The notes under the pieces were generated by a model. The model was not told the DNA's origin. It made no database searches and saw only the letters and a program-made list of their open reading frames with translations. Below, in pieces: positions 8,726 to 16,013 of a DNA stretch of 28,428 nt. Both the position numbers and the translations under genes were made by a program. How positions within the stretch are numbered: the first letter of the stretch is position 1; each line of letters opens with the position of its first letter. Location of the stretch: IMG/VR virus record IMGVR_UViG_3300009159_000238, positions 1-28,428 of that record. One strand, 5' to 3'. The DNA is from a virus.

Positions 8726-9271
8726 ATGACAACTTACTACTTAAATGGTTCACCAATTACTGAAAATTCAGATATTACTCTGAATGGAATGACATATCCG
8801 TATTCATGGTTAGAAGGAACTTCTCCTTCTGTTCGTGCATCACTGGGCATTGAAAAAGATGGTGACAATAATTTTGAAACCAAATACTACTGGGGTATTA
8901 ATAATCCTAGAATTCTTGAGGATCGTGAAGAAGTAGATAAAGATGGTAATCCAATGTACGTTCAAGTATGGGATGAGACTGTTGGAGTAGATGGAGAGAT
9001 GGTTGATACCACTAAGCGTTTGATTGCAAAAGGTTTAAAGACTACATGCACTGCAGAAGTCAAAGCCAAGACAAACGATCTACTAAAACCAACTGACTAT
9101 CTAATTATTCGTAATGAAGTAGAATCCGTAGTGATTCCAACTGATGTTGTGGCATATCGTGCTGCGATTGTTACAGAGTCAGACAGAGTGGTAACTGCAA
9201 TTGCTGCAGTTGAAACTGTTGACGAGTTGATTGAAGTTATGACGTCAATCACATGGCCAAAAGCTGAATAA
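8726..9271 (+). CDS. Putative tail-fibre assembly/chaperone protein, copy 1
   Basis: 181 residues. The N-terminal half is variable (MTTYYLNGSPITEN, then YPYSWLEGT). The C-terminal half has the pattern LLKPTDYLIIRNEVE, then VVAYRAAIVTESDRVVTAI, ending in ITWPKAE. This end aligns well with the end of the 14775 gene (LLSQTDWMLVRKIE, VTYRAAVITEANRLETAI, NWPVAE). A terminal LL-x-x-(T/S)D-W/Y segment followed by YR-A-I-R/T is typical of small proteins that follow tail-fibre genes and act in fibre assembly or attachment, so that role is inferred. It follows the SPRY-like fibre gene by 12 bases; AAGAGA at 8714-8719 is a modest ribosome-binding site. Confidence 0.82.
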   Translation: MTTYYLNGSPITENSDITLNGMTYPYSWLEGTSPSVRASLGIEKDGDNNFETKYYWGINNPRILEDREEVDKDGNPMYVQVWDETVGVDGEMVDTTKRLIAKGLKTTCTAEVKAKTNDLLKPTDYLIIRNEVESVVIPTDVVAYRAAIVTESDRVVTAIAAVETVDELIEVMTSITWPKAE

Positions 9272-9274
9272 ATA
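9267..9274 (+). promoter_or_regulatory. Candidate T4-type late promoter AATAAATA
   Basis: AATAAATA overlaps the stop of the 8726 gene and stands 34 bases before the ATG at 9309. T4 late promoters are TATAAATA, and relaxed NATAAATA forms are known in T4-like cyanophages. Position before the giant fibre gene supports the call. The same octamer also occurs by chance inside genes (3002 and 3494), so this site is weaker than the GATAAATA sites. Confidence 0.5.
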
Positions 9275-9308
9275 ATAGTATAGAACACAATACAATTAAG
9301 GTAAATAA

Positions 9309-12300
9309 ATGACTCGTCGCTATACTGGTGGATTTTTATCCGCAACAGAACAAGTAACTGACGCTAACACAGCTAATGGTATTTTCTCAGTTCAAGATGC
9401 TGGCGCATTAACTGCAGCTGGATCATTTCCAACTGGTCGTTGGACTCCACAGCGTTCAATAAGATTTAGAAGAGCTAATAAAGGTTATTTTAGTAGAACT
9501 CCTGGAACTGCTGGTAATCGTAGAACTTGGACTTGGTCTGCTTGGGTGAAACAAACAAATTTAACAAATGGTGCACAACCATATTTTACTGCTAGTAATG
9601 ATTATGCTAATGGAACCTATTCAACAACAATATATTATAATGGTTCATCTTTTAAAACTAGAAGTTATGAGGCTTCCACAGAAGTTTTTGCACTAGAAAC
9701 AACTGCGCAATATCGTGACCCTTCTGCTTGGTATCATTTAGTTATTTCTGTTGACACCACTCATGCAATCGCATCAGAGCGAGTAAAAATGTATGTTAAT
9801 GGTGTTCAACAAACAGCTTTTGATCAGGCAACCTACCCAAGTACTATAAATTACGATACCTATGTAAATAGTACTGCTCCTCACAGAATTGGTAGTTATC
9901 CATATGGGGCTGGATTTGACGATCAATACTATATGGATGGTTATATGACTGAGTATAATCTAATTGACGGACAAGCCCTAACTCCATATGCATTTGGTTT
10001 TACTGATCCAGAAACAGGAACATGGGTTCCAAAGCGTTATACTGGTTCATATGGTACAAATGGTTTCTATCTAGATTTCCGTGATAATTCTGCATCCACT
10101 GCTGCAGCAATTGGCGCAGATCGTTCAGGTAATGGTAACAACTGGACACCAAACATTATCTCTCTAACTGCTGGTACAACATACGACTCATCGGTCGATG
10201 TTCCAGGAATTGCAGCAGTATCATCACAACCAGATATTGGTGGTGTGCAGCGTGGTAACTACCCTACATTTAATCCATTATCGAAAGGCTCGTCTATCAC
10301 CCTTTCTGAAAGTAATAGTTATGCTTACAATAACTCTTCTGCGTCTTATCAAGTAGTTTGGACAACTCAAGCTATTCCTCCTTCTGGTAAATATTATTGG
10401 GAATTTACACTAGCTGGTGCTGGAGACGTGTTCTCTGCTGGTATTGCTCCAGTTTCAATGAGTAGCGTAGTATCTGGAAATATTGCTAACCAAGTTGGTA
10501 AATCTCCATCTGCGTATAGTAACTATTCTGGATCAGCTGGGTTATATTGTGGACCAGGTTATAGCAATGCTCTATCTGCAGCAGCAGATGATGTTCTTAA
10601 CTTTGCATATGATGCTGATACTGGTAGAATCTGGATTGGTAAAAATGGAACATTTTATGCACCAATAGGTGGCACCAATACTTCAACTGCACATGGTTCT
10701 ACAATTGTTGGATCTGGAATACCATCTGATGTAGTTGATGCGCAATGGCGCCAAGAAGGTATGATTCCATACATGATGGCATACAATGGTACAGGTACTG
10801 GCACACGTGGTGGACGTTATAATTTCGGTCAGCGTCAATTTGCATATACTCCACCAGCAGGGTTTAAATCTTTTTGCACAACTACAATACCTACCCCAGT
10901 CATCAAACGTCCAAGTGATCACTTTGATGTTAAGACATACACTGGTAATGGAACAAACTTAACAGTTGGTACAACTGCAAAAGAAGTTTCAACATTTTCT
11001 ACTTCTAGTTTAGAATTTAAACCAGAACAATTTTCTTATGCGCTTAGAACTCCAGCAGTCACTGGAAGTCAAACAACTGCCACATATTCATTTTGGTTAA
11101 AGCGTGCTGTTATTTCAGCAAATCATCCTTTCCACACGACTAAAATTGGTTCAGCTGGAACAAATGCAACTGTATTACAATTTAGAGATAATAATAAGTT
11201 AGACATTACTTTTGCCAGCACTGGTGATACCAATTATGGGAATCAAACTAGTAGACTTTTTACTGATACAACATCATGGTATCATGTCGTTGTTGCTGTT
11301 GATACAACACAAGTAAGTGATTTAAATAGATTAAAAGTTTATGTTAATGGAGTGCAAGTATTTTCATGGGATACATCAAGTATTCCTCCGCTAAATGCAA
11401 CTTTAAGATTAAGTAATAGTTCTTTACCATTTAACATTGGTGCAGATCCTCGTGATGGTACTTACTTTAACGGCTCTATTTCAGAAGCATACTTTATTGA
11501 TGGTCAAGCACTAACAGCATCTAGTTTTGGTCAGTTTGATGCAAATAATAACTGGATGCCACAGCGTTATACTGGTACATATGGAACAAATGGTTTCTAT
11601 CTACCATTCTCTAAGCCAAGTAACGTAGACACTATGTCTTATGCTGGTTCATTTAACGGAAGTAACCAATATCTACAGGCTACTTTACCAGCAACATTGT
11701 CTGGCGCATTCACGATTGAAGCGTATGTTTATAGAAATTCCGCCATCAATGGTGCGATCTTCACCATTGGGGATTCAAACACAAGCACTGGTCTTGAGTT
11801 GTACATTGGGACAACTGGAACTTTGTATCAAGTCTATTCTTCTGGCTCCCAGATAAGTTTAAGCAGCCCAACTGGTGCAGTACCAAATGTTGGTGGTTGG
11901 TCTCATGTTGCAGTTACTAGAGATTCAAGTAATGTTGTTAGAATGTTTGTTGATGGTAAACAAGCGGGATCAACATGGACAACAGCTGCAGCGTTTTCAA
12001 CTGCAGTGAGAATTGGCGTTGAATATTATAATGCAACATTAAATTCCAACTATTTTAACGGATACATCTCTAACTTCCGAATTGTTAATGGCACAGCATT
12101 ATACACATCAACTACTTACACACCACCAACTTCTGCATTAACTGCAGTCGCTAATACTGCATTGTTAACTCTACAAAGCGCAACAGTTGTAGATAATAGC
12201 ACCAATGCTCTTTCAATCACAAATAATAATACAGTAACGATATCTGATGCATCACCATGGCAAAGAACTGTTGGATACGATGCATCTGGTTCTAATAATA

Positions 12301-14741
12301 ACTTTAATACAGTTAACTTCGACTACTCAGTTCCACGATCAACTGTTCTAACATACGGAACTCCAGGAACATATACATGGGTTGCTCCAACAGGTGTGAC
12401 ATCTGTTAAAGCACTTGTTATTGCTGGCGGTGGTGCAGGTGGTACTAACGGAGGTGGCGGTGGTGCTGGTGGTATGATATACAACGCAGCAGTTTCTGTC
12501 ACTCCAGGATCTTCTTATACAGTTACTGTTGGTAGAGGTGGTTTTACCAACAATAAAGGTAACGCAACTAATTCCGTATTCAGTTCACTAACTGCCATTG
12601 CTGGTGGTAATGGATGTACATATTCTGTTGTTGCTGCGCAAAGCGGTGGATCTGGTGGTGGTGGTATGCTTAACTCTAACGCTGGTGGTGCAGGTACGGC
12701 AGGACAAGGTTATGCTGGTGGTACTGGTAATAACGGTAACTCTGGTAATACTTACTATGGCGCAGGTGGTGGTGGCGCAGGTGGTGTTGGATATAATGGC
12801 GGTGACTCTCGTGGTGGTCCAGGTTTATTAAATTCAATTACTGGTGTTCCACTCTACTACGCAGGTGGTGGTGGTGGTAACTACTTTATCACAAATACTG
12901 CATATCGTGCAGCTGGTGGTATTGGCGGTGGTGGTTCAGGAGAAAATGGAAAGCATGGTCCAGCTGCAGGTGGGCGACCAAATACTGGCGGTGGTGGTGG
13001 TGCAACAACTGTAGGACTTGGCGGTGGTCCAGGTGGTAGCGGTGTTGTCATTCTATCATATACCAATGCGTCATTATATGATGGTGTTGGAGCAAATTCA
13101 ATAATTGCATCAGATATTTCTAAAGATGCTCCAACAGATTCTGAAGATTCCACAGGAGTTAGTGGTAATTATCCTATACTTAATTATGCAAATTATAATA
13201 TTTCAAACTCAAATAGTGGAAACACATATAACATTACCAATGCTGGTTTGACTTTAGCATCAGATGACTCTGGTGCTCATAAAATTGTACCTGCCACAAT
13301 GCCAATAAGTTCTGGTAAATGGTACTTTGAAATGATCATAGAACGTACAGCTAGTGATGCTTATGCATCAATGGGATTAATTCCATGGCCATTACCAAAT
13401 CATACTTACTTAACAAATTTACCATCATCTGTATCTGGTACAAATGGTTTCTCTTGGCAGAGTGGTACTGCAAATAATCTAACTTTGTGGACTAATTATG
13501 ACAGCACGTATAGATATGTCACAATGAACCCAATCACGGCAAGCGCAATTGGTGATGTAATGCAAATTGCCATAGATATTGATAATAGTAAAATCTGGGC
13601 AGGTAGAAATAATACATGGTATGATGCCTCTGGTGGATCAACAGGTAATCCATCAACAGGAGCAAATCCAACTGCAACTAATGTAAACAGATATATTGGG
13701 GAATATGGTGCATTGATTCCTTTTGTTGCCGTTGGATCAAACAATGTGGTTACTGCAAACTTCGGTCAAACTGGGTTTATGTACACACCTCCAACTGGCT
13801 TTAAGTCTATTAATAGTAAAAATCTAAAAGATGTTGGTTCGAATAATTTGCCAGATTCTTTTGGTAACTTTGTAAATACTCCAGACTTAGTTTGGATGAA
13901 GTCAAGAACAAGTGCTTATAGACACCAATTGCTTGATACTGTTCGTGGTCCAAGAAATTGCTTATTTTCTAGCGATAATACTGCACAACAAACTTATGAA
14001 TCAGTTCAATCATTTATTCCAAATGGTGTAGTACTTGGAACTGAAGCTGGTACAAATACTTCTGGTGATAAACATGTTGGTTGGTTCTGGAACAAAGGTA
14101 AAACTCCAGGATTTGATATTGTAAACTATGCTGCAAATGGTGCAACACAATCCATCTCTCATAATCTTGGTGTTGCCCCTAAGTTTATGATTATTAAAGA
14201 TACAACAAGTGCTGAAAATTGGCAAGTATACCATGATTCTATTGGTCCTCAGTACAATATATACCTAAATACAGTTGGTGGAACTGTAGGTCCATCTTCT
14301 ACATATTGGGGTGGAACATCTCCAACTTCAACTCATTTTACTGTTGGATCATGGCAAACTGCTGACACTCATATAGCCTATCTCTGGGCAGAAGTTCCAG
14401 GATTTAGTAAGTTTGGTTCTTATACAGGTAATAATGCAAATGATGGTCCATTCGTTTATCTTGGATTTAGACCTAGATTTATTCTTTTAAAGAAGAGTGG
14501 AGAGGCATCTACAACTTACGGATGGCAAATTTATGATACTGCTAGATCACCAATTAATGTAGCAAACTTACCTGGATTATGGGCTGATACAACTGCAGCA
14601 GAAGCACCCAATACATATGCTATTGACTTAGTATCCAATGGATTTAAACTAAAAACCAATAATCTTAATTTGAATAACACATCAACTTTCATATATGCTG
14701 CTTTCGCTGAAACTCCATTCAAGTATGCCAACGCACGATAA
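9309..14741 (+). CDS. Giant multi-domain tail-fibre adhesin (LamG, SPRY-like, glycine-rich)
   Basis: 1,810 residues, the largest gene here. Domains seen in order: LamG-like 1 about 54-260 (NRRTWTWSAWVK, DPSAWYHLVISVD, YGTNGFYLDF); linker RSGNGNNW; SPRY-like 1 about 355-523 (GKYYWEFTL, GRIWIGKNGTFY, FGQRQFAYTPPAGFKSF); LamG-like 2 about 538-770, ending YGTNGFYLPF; LamG-like 3 about 776-975, the most canonical (FNGSNQYLQ, FTIEAYVYRN, WSHVAVTRDSSNVVRMFVDG, FNGYISNFRIVNG); glycine-rich module about 1031-1252; SPRY-like 2 about 1330-1502 (GKWYFEMII, SKIWAGRNNTWY, TPPTGFKSI); and a C-terminal domain about 1517-1810 shared with the 6980 protein (YLWAEVPGFSKFGSYTGN). AAGG at 9298-9301 serves as ribosome-binding site. 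Carbohydrate or surface-receptor binding is inferred from the domain types. No frameshift is apparent across its length. Confidence 0.9.
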   Translation: MTRRYTGGFLSATEQVTDANTANGIFSVQDAGALTAAGSFPTGRWTPQRSIRFRRANKGYFSRTPGTAGNRRTWTWSAWVKQTNLTNGAQPYFTASNDYANGTYSTTIYYNGSSFKTRSYEASTEVFALETTAQYRDPSAWYHLVISVDTTHAIASERVKMYVNGVQQTAFDQATYPSTINYDTYVNSTAPHRIGSYPYGAGFDDQYYMDGYMTEYNLIDGQALTPYAFGFTDPETGTWVPKRYTGSYGTNGFYLDFRDNSASTAAAIGADRSGNGNNWTPNIISLTAGTTYDSSVDVPGIAAVSSQPDIGGVQRGNYPTFNPLSKGSSITLSESNSYAYNNSSASYQVVWTTQAIPPSGKYYWEFTLAGAGDVFSAGIAPVSMSSVVSGNIANQVGKSPSAYSNYSGSAGLYCGPGYSNALSAAADDVLNFAYDADTGRIWIGKNGTFYAPIGGTNTSTAHGSTIVGSGIPSDVVDAQWRQEGMIPYMMAYNGTGTGTRGGRYNFGQRQFAYTPPAGFKSFCTTTIPTPVIKRPSDHFDVKTYTGNGTNLTVGTTAKEVSTFSTSSLEFKPEQFSYALRTPAVTGSQTTATYSFWLKRAVISANHPFHTTKIGSAGTNATVLQFRDNNKLDITFASTGDTNYGNQTSRLFTDTTSWYHVVVAVDTTQVSDLNRLKVYVNGVQVFSWDTSSIPPLNATLRLSNSSLPFNIGADPRDGTYFNGSISEAYFIDGQALTASSFGQFDANNNWMPQRYTGTYGTNGFYLPFSKPSNVDTMSYAGSFNGSNQYLQATLPATLSGAFTIEAYVYRNSAINGAIFTIGDSNTSTGLELYIGTTGTLYQVYSSGSQISLSSPTGAVPNVGGWSHVAVTRDSSNVVRMFVDGKQAGSTWTTAAAFSTAVRIGVEYYNATLNSNYFNGYISNFRIVNGTALYTSTTYTPPTSALTAVANTALLTLQSATVVDNSTNALSITNNNTVTISDASPWQRTVGYDASGSNNNFNTVNFDYSVPRSTVLTYGTPGTYTWVAPTGVTSVKALVIAGGGAGGTNGGGGGAGGMIYNAAVSVTPGSSYTVTVGRGGFTNNKGNATNSVFSSLTAIAGGNGCTYSVVAAQSGGSGGGGMLNSNAGGAGTAGQGYAGGTGNNGNSGNTYYGAGGGGAGGVGYNGGDSRGGPGLLNSITGVPLYYAGGGGGNYFITNTAYRAAGGIGGGGSGENGKHGPAAGGRPNTGGGGGATTVGLGGGPGGSGVVILSYTNASLYDGVGANSIIASDISKDAPTDSEDSTGVSGNYPILNYANYNISNSNSGNTYNITNAGLTLASDDSGAHKIVPATMPISSGKWYFEMIIERTASDAYASMGLIPWPLPNHTYLTNLPSSVSGTNGFSWQSGTANNLTLWTNYDSTYRYVTMNPITASAIGDVMQIAIDIDNSKIWAGRNNTWYDASGGSTGNPSTGANPTATNVNRYIGEYGALIPFVAVGSNNVVTANFGQTGFMYTPPTGFKSINSKNLKDVGSNNLPDSFGNFVNTPDLVWMKSRTSAYRHQLLDTVRGPRNCLFSSDNTAQQTYESVQSFIPNGVVLGTEAGTNTSGDKHVGWFWNKGKTPGFDIVNYAANGATQSISHNLGVAPKFMIIKDTTSAENWQVYHDSIGPQYNIYLNTVGGTVGPSSTYWGGTSPTSTHFTVGSWQTADTHIAYLWAEVPGFSKFGSYTGNNANDGPFVYLGFRPRFILLKKSGEASTTYGWQIYDTARSPINVANLPGLWADTTAAEAPNTYAIDLVSNGFKLKTNNLNLNNTSTFIYAAFAETPFKYANAR
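12400..13062 (+). repeat. Glycine-rich (GGN)n coding repeat, module copy 2
   Basis: This stretch encodes residues 1031-1251 of the giant protein, opening ALVIAGGGAGGTNGGGGGAGG-like and closing SGVVILSY. It is homologous to the module at 5799-6503: same framing strands, same TVTVG strand, same GTAGQGYAGGTG core. Here it sits between a LamG domain and a SPRY-like domain instead of near a C-terminus. Confidence 0.85.
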
Positions 14742-14748
14742 ATAAATA
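14737..14748 (+). promoter_or_regulatory. Candidate T4-type late promoter GATAAATA (tandem)
   Basis: GATAAATA at 14737-14744 overlaps the stop of the giant fibre gene, and a second ATAAATA lies in tandem at 14742-14748. The next gene starts at 14775, leaving a short leader that contains AAGAGG (14761-14766). The octamer fits the NATAAATA form of T4-like late promoters, and all three GATAAATA sites I found in the window lie between or at the edges of genes. Confidence 0.6.
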
Positions 14749-14774
14749 ATAGAATTCTTTAAGAGGAAACCCAA

Positions 14775-15308
14775 ATGTTCGCTTTAGTAAAAAATGATAA
14801 CAGTATTAAACTGTTCGCCCCATATACGCTATGGGAAGACAAAAATGGCACTCAATATGCTCCAGACACTCTTTTGTCTTTGACTGCCACGCAGAAACAA
14901 GATCTCGGTATCTATGATGTGGCTTATGCTCCACGTCCAGATGATCGTTTCTTTTCAGTGACAGAGAATGCACCATCTTTTGATGAAACTCTTAAGGTTG
15001 TGAAAATTACCTTTACGTCTACTGCCAAAGAGTTAGAAGATGAAGGCACAGGAAACAATAAAGTTTCAGGACTAAAATCTCAGTGGATCGCACAGATTAA
15101 ACAATCTGCCAATAGTCTTCTTTCTCAGACTGATTGGATGTTAGTTCGTAAGATTGAACGAACTGTTGCTATTCCTGCTGCTACGGTGACATATCGTGCA
15201 GCCGTTATTACTGAAGCGAATCGTTTAGAAACAGCTATTAATGCAGCCACTACAGTTGAATCTTTCCGAACAATAGTCACTACTCAAAACTGGCCAGTAG
15301 CGGAATAA
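14775..15308 (+). CDS. Putative tail-fibre assembly/chaperone protein, copy 2
   Basis: 177 residues. N-terminus MFALVKNDNSIKLFAPYTLW, unlike that of copy 1; the C-terminal 65 residues are clearly paralogous to it (LLSQTDWMLVRKIE, TVTYRAAVITEANRLETAI, QNWPVAE). It directly follows the giant fibre, just as copy 1 follows the SPRY-like fibre, and both fibres share their C-terminal domain. That pairing suggests each chaperone-like protein serves the fibre encoded before it, with the variable N-terminal half matching the partner; this is inference. AAGAGG at 14761-14766 is a strong ribosome-binding site and a late-promoter-like element lies just upstream. An intrinsic terminator follows the gene at 15331. 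Confidence 0.84.
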   Translation: MFALVKNDNSIKLFAPYTLWEDKNGTQYAPDTLLSLTATQKQDLGIYDVAYAPRPDDRFFSVTENAPSFDETLKVVKITFTSTAKELEDEGTGNNKVSGLKSQWIAQIKQSANSLLSQTDWMLVRKIERTVAIPAATVTYRAAVITEANRLETAINAATTVESFRTIVTTQNWPVAE

Positions 15309-15330
15309 GTCTCTTCTGAGATTTAATCGC

Positions 15331-15359
15331 AACCCCACACTCGTGGGGTTTTTGTTTTT
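15331..15359 (+). terminator. Intrinsic terminator after the fibre/chaperone cassette
   Basis: A perfect 8-bp inverted repeat AACCCCAC / GTGGGGTT with a 4-base loop ACTC (stem arms 15331-15338 and 15343-15350) is followed by a T-rich tract (TTTTTGTTTTT, 15349-15359). It lies 22 bases after the stop of the 14775 gene and is a convincing rho-independent terminator on the + strand. Confidence 0.93.
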
Positions 15360-15373
15360 GCAGTCTAGAAAAC

Positions 15374-15381
15374 GATAAATA
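15374..15381 (+). promoter_or_regulatory. Candidate T4-type late promoter GATAAATA
   Basis: GATAAATA lies 14 bases past the terminator's T-tract and 24 bases before the GTG start at 15406. Its place in the largest intergenic gap, right after a terminator, makes it the best-supported promoter candidate in the window. Confidence 0.7.
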
Positions 15382-15405
15382 AGAGAGTAGAATGGGAGAC
15401 CTCCA

Positions 15406-15744
15406 GTGGCATCGATAGCAAATTTATACGTAGATTCGGGTTCGACATACAGTAATATTATCACTGTAGCATCAGCCACAGGCACAGCCCTAGATTTATC
15501 TGGATATACCATCGCTTCTCAAATGAGAAAGTCTTATGGTTCTTCCACTTATTATACATTTACCGCAAGCATTTATGATGCTGCAACAGGTAAGGTTAGA
15601 TTACAACTAACATCGACACAAACTTCTGCGATTCCAGCAGGTAGATATCTTTATGACATAGAAATCACAAATACATCTACAACGGCAAAAACACGAATCT
15701 TGGAAGGTATTGTTATAGTAACCCCAGAAATAACACAGACTTAA
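15406..15744 (+). CDS. Small beta-sandwich structural protein, GTG start
   Basis: 112 residues. Pattern: LYVDSGSTYSNIITVASATG, then LDLSGYTIASQMRKSYGSS, LQLTSTQTSAIPAGRYLYDI and a closing EGIVIVTPEITQT. This is the layout of an Ig-like or BppU-N-terminal-like phage baseplate domain (a strand pair ending DLSGY, then a LT-x-x-QT-x-x-IPAGRY-YD strand), common in aquatic phage structural genes. The start is GTG at 15406, supported by GGGAG at 15394-15398 seven bases upstream; an ATG at 15392 is out of frame and runs into a stop after eight codons. It opens the transcription unit after the terminator/promoter island. Probably a small baseplate or fibre-attachment protein. Confidence 0.85.
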   Translation: MASIANLYVDSGSTYSNIITVASATGTALDLSGYTIASQMRKSYGSSTYYTFTASIYDAATGKVRLQLTSTQTSAIPAGRYLYDIEITNTSTTAKTRILEGIVIVTPEITQT

Positions 15745-15746
15745 TC

Positions 15747-16001
15747 ATGGCAGAAATAATTGCAGTTGTAGATGATCCAACCCAATCAATAATCACTGCC
15801 ACCACAAGTACAGGTGGCACGACTATTGTAACAGGTAGTTCTTTATCTAATCCTCAATCAGTTGATTCTCTTTCGGCGATTGGTAATGTAGATACATCAA
15901 CACTTAATAATGGGGCATTATTAGTATACAAAACAAACACTAACAAGTGGACTTCTACGACTACGCTAGATGCGCAGAACATGGAAGGCGGAGAATTTTA
16001 A
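15747..16001 (+). CDS. Small conserved fibre-cluster protein
   Basis: 84 residues, starting two bases after the previous stop, so probably translated by re-initiation; no clear Shine-Dalgarno sequence. The C-terminus LNNGALLVYKTNTNKWTSTT then LDAQNMEGGEF matches a recurring motif in small phage fibre-cluster proteins and in the ends of fibre shafts. There is no signal peptide or membrane segment. Located between the Ig-like protein and a large repeat fibre, it may be a fibre adaptor; this is inference. Confidence 0.8.
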   Translation: MAEIIAVVDDPTQSIITATTSTGGTTIVTGSSLSNPQSVDSLSAIGNVDTSTLNNGALLVYKTNTNKWTSTTTLDAQNMEGGEF

Positions 16002-16013
16002 CGGAGATTAAAA

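Noticed and set aside
9309-14741. Possible frameshift or assembly-made fusion in the giant gene
   Set aside because: The frame is continuous, domain borders carry natural linkers repeated inside the protein, and codon character does not change along it.
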